From Aulostomus chinensis (lineage: Eukaryota; Chordata; Actinopteri; Syngnathiformes; Aulostomidae), in contig JBBMOA010000021.1 in assembly GCA_037954235.1 (NCBI GenBank), positions 25,035,358 to 25,099,357 of the forward strand: 64,000 nt of DNA. Direction: 5' to 3'. Under the pieces are notes generated by a model. That model worked only from the letters and a program-made list of their open reading frames with translations, did no database searches and was not told the DNA's origin. Below, piece by piece: positions 49,301-61,300 of this stretch; the first letter of the stretch is position 1, and every line of letters starts with the position of its first letter. The position numbers and the translations under genes were made by a program.

Positions 49301-52300
49301 GTGTAAGACTATATGAGTGTATTTGTGTGTGTGACTATATGAGTGTATATGTGTGTGTGACTATAAGAGGGTATTTGTGTGTGTGACTATATGAGTGTAT
49401 TTGTGCGTGTGACTATATGAGTGTATTTGTATGTGTGACTATACGAGTGTATTTGTGTGTATGACTATATGAGTGTGTTTGTGTGTGTGACTATAAGAGT
49501 GTATTTGTGTCGAACTATATGAGTGTATTTGTGTGTTTTACTATATGAGTGTATTTGTGTGTGTGACTATATGAGTGTATTGATGTGTGTGTGACTATAT
49601 GAGTGTATTTGTGTGTGTGACTATATGAGTGTATTTGTGTGTGTGACTATAAGAGGGTGTTTGTGTTTGTGACTATATGAGTGTATTTGTATGTGTGACT
49701 ATACGAGTGTATTTGTGTGTGACTATATGAGTGTATTTGTGTGTGTGACTATATGAGTGTGTTTGTATGTGTGACTATACGAGTGTATTTGTGTGTGACT
49801 ATATGAGTGTATTTGTGTGTGTGACTATATGAGTGTATTTGTGCATGTGACTATACGAGTGTATTTGTGTATGACTACAAGAATGTATTTGTGTGTGTGA
49901 CTATATGAGTGTATTTGTGTGTGTGACTATATGAGTGTATTTGTGTGTGTGACTATATGAGTGTATGTGTGTGTGTGACTATATGAGTGTATTTGTGTGT
50001 GTCACTATATGAGTGTATTTGTGTGTGTGACTATATGAGTGTATTTGTGCATGTGACTATATGAGTGTATTTGTGTGTATGACTATATGAGTGTATTTGT
50101 GTGTGTGACTATATGAGGGTATTTGTGTGTGTGACTATATGAGTGTATTTGTGTGTGTGACTATATGAGTGTATTTGTGTGTGTGATTATACGAGTGTAT
50201 TCTGTGTGACTATAAGAGTGTATTTGTGTATGTGACTATATGAGTGTATTTGTATGTGTGACTTTATGAGTGTATTTGTGTGTATGAGTATATGAGTGTA
50301 TTTGTATTTGTGACTATATGAGTGTATTTGTTTGTGTGACTATACGAGTGTATTTGTGTGTGACTATACGAGTGTATTTGTGTTTCTGACTATATGAGTG
50401 TATTTGTGTGTCACTATATCAGTGTATTTGTGTGTGTGACTATATGAGTGTATTCGTGTATGTGACTGTATGAGTGTATTTGTGTGTGTATGACTATATG
50501 ATTGTATTTGTGTGTGACTATATGAGTGTATTTGTATGTGTGACTATATGAGTGTATTTGTATGTGTGACTATATGAGTGTATTTGTGTTTCTGACTATA
50601 AGAGTGTATTTGTGTGTGACTATAAGAGTGTATTTTTGTGTGACTATAAGAGTGTATTTTTGTGTGACTATGAGAGTGTCTTTGTGTGTGACTATAAGAG
50701 TGTTTTTGTGTGTGACTGTAAGAGTGTATTTGTGTTGCGTGACTATATGAGTGTATTTTTGTGTGTATGACTTAATGAGTGTATTTGTGTGTGACTATAT
50801 GAGAGTATTTATGTGCGTGACTATACGAGTGTATTTGTGTGTGTCACTATATGAGTGTATTTGTGTGTGTGACTACATGAGTGTATTGATGTGTGTGTGA
50901 CTATACGAGTGTATTTGTGTGTGACTATAAGAGTGTATTTGTGTGTGTGACTATATGAGTGTATGTGTGTGTGTCACTGTATGAGTGTATTTGTGTGTGT
51001 GACTATATGAATGTATTGATGTGTGTGTGACTATACGAGTGTATTTGTGTGTGACTATAAGAGTGTATTTGTGTGTGTGACTATATGAGTGTATTTGTAT
51101 GTGTGACTATATGAGTGTATTTGTGTGTGACTATGTGAGTGTATTTGTGTATGTGACTATACGAGTGTATTTGTGTGTGACTATAAGAGTATATGTGTGT
51201 GTGTGACTATATGAGTGTATTTGTGTGTGACTATAAGAGTGTATTTTTGTGTGACTATATGAGTGTATTTGTATTTCTGACTATACGAGTGTATTTGTGT
51301 GTGTGACTATATGAGTGTATTTGTGTGTATGACTATACGAGTGTATTTGTGTGTGACTATACGAGTGTATTTGTGTGTGTGACTATATGAGTGTATTTGT
51401 ATGTGTGACTATACGAGTGTATTTGTGTGTGACTATACGAGTGTATTTGTGTGTGTGACTATATGAGTGTATTTGTATGTGTGACTATAGGAGTGTATTT
51501 GTGTGTGACTATAAGAGTGTATTTGTGTGTATGACTATATGAGTGTATTTGTATGTGTGACTATACGAGTGTATTTGTGTGTGACTATAAGAGTGTATTT
51601 GTGTGTATGACTATATGAGTGTATTTGTGTGTGTGACTATAAGAGGGTATTTGTGTGTGTGACTATATGAGTGTATATGTGTTTGTGACTATATGAGTGT
51701 ATTTGTGTGTGTGACTATATGAGTGTATTTGTGCGTGTGACTATATGAGTGTATTTGTATGTGTGACTATACGAGTGTATTTGTGTGTATGACTATGTGA
51801 GTGTGTTTGTGTGTGTGACTATAAGAGTGTATTTGTGTCGAACTATATGAGTGTATTTGTGTGTATGACTATATGAGTGTATTTGTGTGTGTGACTATAT
51901 GAGTGTATATGTGTGTGTGACTATAAGAGGGTATTTGTGTGTGTGACTATATGAGTGTATTTGTGCGTGTGACTATATGAGTGTATTTGTGTGTGTGACT
52001 ATATGAGTGTATATGTGTGTGTGACTATAAGAGGGTATTTGTGTGTGTGACTATATGAGTGTATTTGTGTATGTGACTATATGAGTGTATATGTGTGTGT
52101 GACTATAAGAGGGTATTTGTGTGTGTGACTATATGAGTGTATTTGTGCGTGTGACTATATGAGTGTGTTTGTGTGTGTGACTATAAGAGTGTATTTGTGT
52201 CGAACTATACGGGTGTATTTGTGTGTAAGACTATATGAGTGTATTTGTGTGTGTGACTATATGAGTGTATATGTGTGTGTGACTATAAGAGGGTATTTGT

Positions 52301-55300
52301 GTGTGTGACTATATGAGTGTATTTGTGCGTGTGACTATATGAGTGTATTTGTATGTGTGACTATACGAGTGTATTTGTGTGTATGACTATATGAGTGTGT
52401 TTGTGTGTGTGACTATAAGAGTGTATTTGTGTCGAACTATATGAGTGTATTTGTGTGTTTTACTATATGAGTGTATTTGTGTGTGTGACTATATGAGTGT
52501 ATTGATGTGTGTGTGACTATATGAGTGTATTTGTGTGTGTGACTATATGAGTGTATATGTGTGTGTGACTATAAGAGGGTGTTTGTGTTTGTGACTATAT
52601 GAGTGTATTTGTATGTGTGACTATACGAGTGTATTTGTGTGTGACTATATGAGTGTATTTGTGTGTGTGACTATATGAGTGTATTTGTATGTGTGACTAT
52701 ACGAGTGTATTTGTGTGTGACTATATGAGTGTATTTGTGTGTGTGACTATATGAGTGTATTTGTGCATGTGACTATACGAGTGTATTTGTGTATGACTAC
52801 AAGAATGTATTTGTGTGTGTGACTATATGAGTGTATTTGTGTGTGTGACTATATGAGTGTATTTGTGTGTGTGACTATATGAGTGTATGTGTGTGTGTGA
52901 CTATATGAGTGTATTTGTGTGTGTCACTATATGAGTGTATTTGTGTGTGTGACTATATGAGTGTATTTGTGCATGTGACTATATGAGTGTATTTGTGTGT
53001 ATGACTATATGAGTGTATTTGTGTGTGTGACTATATGAGGGTATTTGTGTGTGTGACTATATGAGTGTATTTGTGTGTGTGACTATATGAGTGTATTTGT
53101 GTGTGTGATTATACGAGTGTATTCTGTGTGACTATAAGAGTGTATTTGTGTATGTGACTATATGAGTGTATTTGTATGTGTGACTTTATGAGTGTATTTG
53201 TGTGTATGAGTATATGAGTGTATTTGTATTTGTGACTATATGAGTGTATTTGTTTGTTTGACTATACGAGTGTATTTGTGTGTGACTATACGAGTGTATT
53301 TGTGTTTCTGACTATATGAGTGTATTTGTGTGTCACTTTATCAGTGTATTTGTGTGTGTGACTATATGAGTGTATTCGTGTATGTGACTGTATGAGTGTA
53401 TTTGTGTGTGTATGACTATATGATTGTATTTGTGTGTGACTATATGAGTGTATTTGTATGTGTGACTATATGAGTGTATTTGTATGTGTGACTATATGAG
53501 TGTATTTGTGTTTCTGACTATAAGAGTGTATTTGTGTGTGACTATAAGAGTGTATTTTTGTGTGACTATAAGAGTGTATTTTTGTGTGACTATGAGAGTG
53601 TCTTTGTGTGTGACTATAAGAGTGTTTTTGTGTGTGACTGTAAGAGTGTATTTGTGTGTGACTATATGAGTGTATTTGTGTGTGACTATAAGAGTGTATT
53701 TGTGTGTGACTATATGAGTGTATTTGTGTGTGACTATATGAGTGTATTTGTGTGTGACTATATGAGTGTATTTGTGTGTGACTATAAGAGTGTATTTCTA
53801 TGTGTGACTATATGAGTGTATTTGTGTGTGACTATAAGAGTGTATTTTTTATGTGTGAATATATGAGTGTATTTGTGTGTGACTATATGAGTATATTTGT
53901 GTGAGTATTACAATATGAGTGTATTTGTGTGTGTGCCTATATGAGTGTATTTGTGTGTGTGACTATATGAGTGTATTTGTGTGTGTAACTATATGAGTGT
54001 ATTTGTGTGTGACTATAAGAGTGTATTTGTGTGTATGACTATATGAGTGTATTTGTGTGTAACTATATGAGTGTGTTTGTGTGTGTGACTATCTGAGTGT
54101 GTTTGTGTGTATGACTATATGAGTGTATTTGTGTGTCTGACTATACGAGTGTATTTGTGTGTGACTATAAGAGTGTATTTGTGTGTGACTATATGAGTGT
54201 ATTTGTATGTGTGACTATACGAGTGTATTTGTGTGTGTGACTATACAAGTGTATTTGTGTGTGACTATCAGAGTGTATTTGTGTGTGACAAAATGAGTGT
54301 ATTCGTGTGTGTGACTATATGAGTGTATTTTTGAGTATGACTGTACGAGTGTATTTGTGTGTGACTATAAGAGTGTATTTGTGTGTGACTATATGAGTGT
54401 ATTTGTATGTGTGACTTTACGAGTGTATTTGTGTGTGACTATCAGTGTATTTGTGTGTGATTATATGAGTGTATTTGTGTGTGTGACTATAAGAGTGTAT
54501 TTGTGTGTGTATGACTATATGAGTGAATTTTTGTGTGACTATATGAGTGTATTCGTGTATGTGACAAAATGAGTGTATTTGTATGTTCGACTATATGAAT
54601 GTATTTGTGTGTGACTATAAGAGTGTATTTGTGTGTGACTATATGAGTGTATTTGTGTGTGACTATATGAGTGTATTTGTGTGTGTGACTATATGAGTGT
54701 ATTTGTGTGTGACTATATGAGTGTATTTGTGTTCGACTATATGAGTGTATTTGTGTGTGTGACTATAAGAGTGTATTTATGTGTGTGTGACTATATGAGT
54801 GTATTTGTGTTCGACTACATGAGTGTATTTGTGTGTGTGTGACTATATGAGTGTATTTGTGTTCGACTATATGAGTGTATTTGTGTGTGTGTGACTACAG
54901 GAGTGTATTTGTGTGTGTGACTATATGAGTGTATTTGTGTGTGTGACTATATGAGTGTATTTGTGTGTGTGACTATATGAGTGTATTTATGTGTGTGTGA
55001 CTATATGAGTGTATTTGTGTGTGTGACTATATGAGTGTATTTGTGTGTCTGACTATACGAGTGTATTTGTGTGCGTGACTATATGCGTGTATTTGTGTGT
55101 GTGTGACTATATGAGTATATTTGTGTGTGTGACTATATGAGTGTATTTGTGTGTGTGACTATCGGAGTTTATTTGTGTGTGTGAGTATACGAGTGTATTT
55201 GTTTGTGTGACTAAATGAGTGTATTTGTGTGTGTGACTATCGGAGTTTATTTGTGTGTGTGAGTATACGAGTGTATTTGTGTGTGTGACTGTATGAGTGT

Positions 55301-56670
55301 ATTCGTGTGTGTGACTATCGGAGTTTATTTGTGTGTGTGAGTATACGAGTGTATTTGTGTGTGTTACTATATGAGTGTATTTGTGTGTATGACTATATCA
55401 GTGTATTTGTGTGTATGACTATACGAGTGTATTTGTGTGTGACTATAGGAGTGTATTTTTGTGTATGACTATATAAGTGTATTTGTGTGTGTGTGACTAT
55501 ACGAGTGTATTTGTGTGTGTTACTATATGAGTGTACGTGTGTGTATGACTATATAAGTTTATTTGTGTGTGTGTGACTATACGAGTGTATTTTTGTGTGA
55601 CAATAAGAGTGTATTTGTGTGTGTGACTATATGAGTGTATTTGTGTGTGTGACTATATAAGTGTATTTGTGTGTGTGACTATATGAGTGTATTTGTGTGT
55701 GTGACTATAGGAGTTTATTTGTGTGTGTCTGACTATATGAGTGTATTTTTGTGTGACTATATGAGTGTATTTGTGTGTGTATGACTATATGAGTGTATTC
55801 GTGTGTGTGTATGACTATATGAGTGTATTTGTGTGTGTGACTATAAGAGTGTATTTGTGTGTTTGACTATATAAGTGTATTCGTGTGTGTGACTATAGGA
55901 GTTTTTTTGTGTGTGACTATAAGAGCGTATTTGTGTTTGTGTGACTATATGAGTGTATTTGTGTGTGACTATATGAGTGTATTTGTGTGTGCGACTATAC
56001 GAGTGTATTTGTGTGTATGACTATATGAGTGTATTTGTGTGTAACTATATGTGTGTTTTTGTGTGTGTGACTATCTGAGTGTGTTTGTGTGTATGACTAT
56101 ATGAGGGTATTTGTGTGTATGACTATATGAGTGTATTTGTGTGTCTGACTATACGAGTGTATTTGTGTGTGACTATAAGAGTGTATTTGTGTGTGACTAT
56201 ATGAGTGTATTTGTATGTGTGACCATACGAGTGTATTTGTGTGTGTGACTATACAAGTGTATTTGTGTGTGACTATCAGAGTGTATTTGTGTGTGACAAA
56301 ATGAGTGTATTCGTGTGTGTGACTATATGAGTGTATTTTTGAGTATGACTGTACGAGTGTATTTGTGTGTGACTATAAGAGTGTATTTGTGTGTGACTAT
56401 ATGAGTGTATTTGTATGTGTGACTTTACGAATGTATTTGTGTGTGACTATCATTGTATTTGTGTGTGACTATATGAGTGTATTTGTGTGTGTGACTATAA
56501 GAGTGTATTTGTGTGTGTATGACTATATGAGTGTATTTGTGTGTATGACTATACGAGTGTATTTGTGTGTGACTATATGAGTGTATTCGTGTATTTGACT
56601 ATATGAGTGTATTTGTGTGTGTGTGACTATACGAGTGTATTTGTGTGTGTTACTATATGAGTGTATTTGT
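49301..56670 (+). repeat. 7,370-bp block, copy 2
   Basis: Head-to-tail with copy 1 and, wherever I compared the two, without differences. At its end, near 56675, the marker reads GTGTATGACT where copy 1 reads GTGTAAGACT, so the duplication stops there. Confidence 0.92.
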
Positions 56671-58329
56671 GTGTATGACTATATGAGTGTATTTGTGTGT
56701 GTGACTTTATGAGTGTATTTGTGTGTGTGACTATCGGAGTTTATTTGTGTGTGTGAGTATACGAGTGTATTTGTGTGTGTGACTATAGGAGTGTATTTGT
56801 GTGTATGACTATATAAGTGTATTTGTGTGTGTGTGAATACACGAGTGTATTTGTGTGTGTTACTATATGAGTGTATTTGTGTGTATGACTATATAAGTGT
56901 ATTTGTGTGTGTGTGACTATAAGAGTGTATTTTTGTGTGACAATAAGAGTTTTTTTGTGTGTGTGTGACTATATGAGTGTATTTGTGTGTGTGACTATAT
57001 AAGTGTATTTGTGTGTGTGACTATATGAGTGTATTTGTGTGTGTGACTATATGAGTTTATTTGTGTGTGTCTGACTATATGAGTGTATTTGTGTGTGTGA
57101 CTATAATAGTGTATTTGTGTGTGTATGACTATATGAGTGTATTGGTGTGTGTGTATGACTATATGAGTGTATTTGTGTGTGTGACTATATGAGTGTATTT
57201 GTGTGTGTGACTATATGAGTGTATTTGTGTGTGACTATAGGAGTGTATTCGTGTATGTGATTATATGAGTGTATTTGTGTGTGACTATATAAGTGTATTT
57301 GTGTGTGACTATAAGAGTGTATTTGTATGTGTGAATATATGAGTGTATTTGTGTGTGACTATATGAGTGTATTTGTGTGTGTGTGTGAATATACGAGTGT
57401 ATTTGTGTGTATGACTATATGAGTGTATTTGTGTGTGTGCCTATATGAGTGTATTTGTGTGTGTGACTATATGAGTGTATTTGTGTGTGTAACTATATGA
57501 GTGTATTTGTGTGTGACTATAAGAGTATATTTGTGTGTGTGACTATATGAGTGTATTTGTGTGTAACTATATGAGTGTGTTTGTGTGTGTGACTATATGA
57601 GTGTATTTGTGTGTGTGACTATATGAGTGTATTTGTATGTGTGACTATATGAGTGTATTTGTGTTTCTGACTATGAGAGTGTATTTGTGTGTGACTATAA
57701 GAGTGTCTTTGTGTGTGACTATAAGAGTGTCTTTGTGTGTGACTATAAGAGTGTATTTGTGTGTGACTATAAGAGTGTATTTGTGTATGACTATATGAGG
57801 GTATTTGTGTGTATGACTATAAGAGTGTATTTGTGTGTGACTATATGAGTGTATTTGTATGTGTGACTATACGAGTGTATTTGTGTGTGTGACTATACGA
57901 GTGTATTTGTGTGTGACTATCAGAGTGTATTTGTGTGTGACAAAATGAGTGTATTCGTGTGGGTGACTATATGAGTGTATTTGTGTGTATGACTGTACGA
58001 GTGTATTTGTGTGTGACTATAAGAGTGTATTTGTGTGTGACTATATGAGTGTATTTGTATGTGTGACTTTACGAGTGTATTTGTGTGTGTATGACTTTAC
58101 GAGTGTATTTGTGTGTGACTATATGAGTGTATTCGTGTGTGTGACTATATGAGTGTATTTGTGTGTATGACTGTACGAGTGTATTTGTGTGTGACTATAA
58201 GAGTGTATTTGTATGTGTGACTTTACGAGTGTATTTGTGTGTGACTATACGAGTGTATTTGTGTGTGACTATACGAGTGTATTTGTGTGTGACTATATGA
58301 GTGTATTCGTGTATGTGACTATATGAGTG

Positions 58330-61300
58330 TATTTGTATGTTCGACTATATGAATGTATTTGTGTGTGACTATAAGAGTGTATTTGTGTGTGACTATAAGA
58401 GTGTATTTGTGTGTGTGACTATATGAGTGTATTTGTGTGTGTGACTATATGAGTGTATTTGTGTGTGTGACTATAAGAGTGTATTTGTGTGTAGACTATA
58501 AGAGTGTATTTGTATGTGTGACTATATGAGTGTATTTGTGTGTGTGACTATATGAGTGTATTTGTGTGTGTGACTATAAGAGTGTATTTATGTGTGTGAC
58601 TATATGAGTGTATTTGTGATCGACTACATGAGTGTATTTGTGTGTGTGTGACTATATGAGTGTATTTGTGTTTGACTATATGAGTGTATTTGTGTGTGTG
58701 TGACTATAGGAGTGTATTTGTGTGTGTGACTATATGAGTGTAGTTGTGTGTGTGACTATATGAGTGTATTTGTGTGTGTGACTATATGAGTGTATTTATG
58801 GGTGTGTGACTATAAGAGTGTATTTGTGTGTGACTATATGAGTGTATTTGTGTGTGTGACTACATGAGTGTATTTGTGTGAGTATTACTATATGAGTGTA
58901 TTTGTGTTTGTGTGACTATACGAGTGTATTTGTGTGTGTGACTATATGAGTGTATTTGTGTGTGTGCCTATATGAGTGTATTTGTGTGTGTGAATATATG
59001 AGTGTATTTGTGTGTGACTATAAGAGTGTATTTGTGTGTGTGACTATATGAGTGTATTTGTGTGTAACAATATGAGTGTGTTTGTGTGTGTGACTATCTG
59101 AGTGTGTTTGTGTGTGACTATAAGAGTGTATTTTTGTGTGACTATATGAGTGTATTTGTGTGTGACTATAAGAGTGTATTTGTGTGTAGACTATAAGAGT
59201 GTAGTTGTATGTGTGACTATATGAGTGTATTTGTGTTCGACTATATGAGTGTATTTGTGTGTGTGACTATAAGAGTGTATTTATGTGTGTGTGACTATAT
59301 GAGTGTATTTGTGTTCGACTATATGAGTGTATTTGTGTGTGTGTGACTATAGGAGTGTATTTGTGTGTGTGACTATATGAGTGTAGTTGTGAGTGTGACT
59401 ATATGAGTGTATTTGTGTTCGACTATATGAGTGTATTTGTGTGTGTGTGACTATAGGAGTGTATTTGTGTGTGTGACTATATGAGTGTAGTTGTGTGTGT
59501 GACTATATGAGTGTATTTGTGTGTGTGACTATATGAGTGTATTTATCGGTGTGTGACTATATGAGTGTATTTGTGTGTGTAACTATATGAGTGTATTTGT
59601 GTGTCTGACTATACGAGTGTATTTGTGTTCGACTATATGAGTGTATTTGTGTGTGTGTGACTATATGAGTGTATTTGTGTGTGTGACGATATGAGTGTAT
59701 TTGTGTGCGTGACTATATGCGTGTATTTGTGTGTGTGTGACTATATGAGTATATTTGTGTGTGTGAGTATACGAGTGTATTTGTGTGTGTGACTATATGA
59801 GTGTATTTGTGTGTGTGACTATCGGAGTTTTTTTGTGTGTGTGAGTATACGAGTGTATTTGTGTGTGTGACTATAGGAGTTTATTTGTGTGTGTCTGACT
59901 ATATGAGTGTATTTGTGTGTGTGACTATATGAGTGTATTTGTGTGTGTATGACTATATGAGTGTATTCGTGTGTGTGTGTGATTATATGAGTGTATTTGT
60001 GTGTGTCACTATCGGAGTTTATTTGTGTGTGTGAGTATACGAGTGTATTTGTGTGTGTGACTATCGGAGTTTATTTGTGTGTGTGAGTATACGAGTGTAT
60101 TTGTTTGTGTGACTTTATGAGTGTATTTGTGTGTGTGACTATCGGAGTTTATTTGTGTGTGTGAGTATACGAGTGTATTTGTGTGTGTGACTATATGAGT
60201 GTATTTGTGTGTGTGACTATCGGAGTTTATTTGTGTGTGTGAGTATACGAGTGTATTTGTGTGTGTGACTATATGAGTGTATTTGTGTGTGTATGACTAT
60301 AAGAGTGTATTTGTGTGTATGACTATATAAGTGTATTTGTGTGTGTGTGACTATACGAGTGTATTTGTGTGTGTGACTATACGAGTGTATTTTTGTGTGA
60401 CAATAAGAGTGTATTTGTGTGTGTGTGACTATATGAGTGTATTTGTGTGTGTGACTATACAAGTGTATTTGTGTGTGTGACTATATGAGTGTATTTGTGT
60501 GTGTGACTATAGGAGTTTATTTGTGTGTGTCTGACTATATGAGTGTATTTGTGTGTGTGACTATATGAGTGTATTTGTGTGTGTATGACTATATGAGTGT
60601 ATTTGTGTGTGTGACTATATGAATGTATTTGTGTGTTTGACTATATAAGTGTATTCGTGTGTGTGTATGACTATATGAGTGTATTTGTGTGTGTGACTAT
60701 AAGATTGTATTTGTGTGTTTGACTATATAAGTGTATTTGTGTGTGACTATAGGAGTTTATTTGTGTGTGACTATAAGAGTGTATTTGTGTTTGTGTGACT
60801 ATATGAGTGTATTTGTGTGTGACTATATGAGTGTATTTGTGTGTGTGACTATACGATTGTATTTGTGTGTGACTATATGAGTGTATTTGTGTGTGACTAT
60901 AGGAGTGTATTCGTGTATGTGATTATATGAGTGTATTTGTGTGTATGATTATAAGAGTGTATTTGTGTATGTTACTATATGAGTGTATTTGTGTGTGTGA
61001 CTATAAGAGTGTATTTGTGTATGTTACTATATGAGTGTATTTGTGTGTATGACTATATGAGTGTATTTGTGTGTGACTATATGAGTGTATTTGTGTGTGT
61101 GACTAGATGAGTGTATTTGTGTGTGTGACTATATGAGTGTATTTGTGTGTGTGACTATATGAGTGTATTTGTGTGTATGTGACTATATGAGTGTATTTGT
61201 GTGTGTGACTATATGAGTGTATTTCTGTGTATGTGACTATAAGAGTGTATTTGTGTATGTTACTATATGAGTGTATTTGTGTGTGTGACTATAAGAGTGT

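Noticed and set aside
43192..60462. Open frames of the CDYKSVFVCDYMSVFV type in the right array
   Set aside because: They are translations of the minisatellite unit. They end wherever unit length is not a multiple of three.
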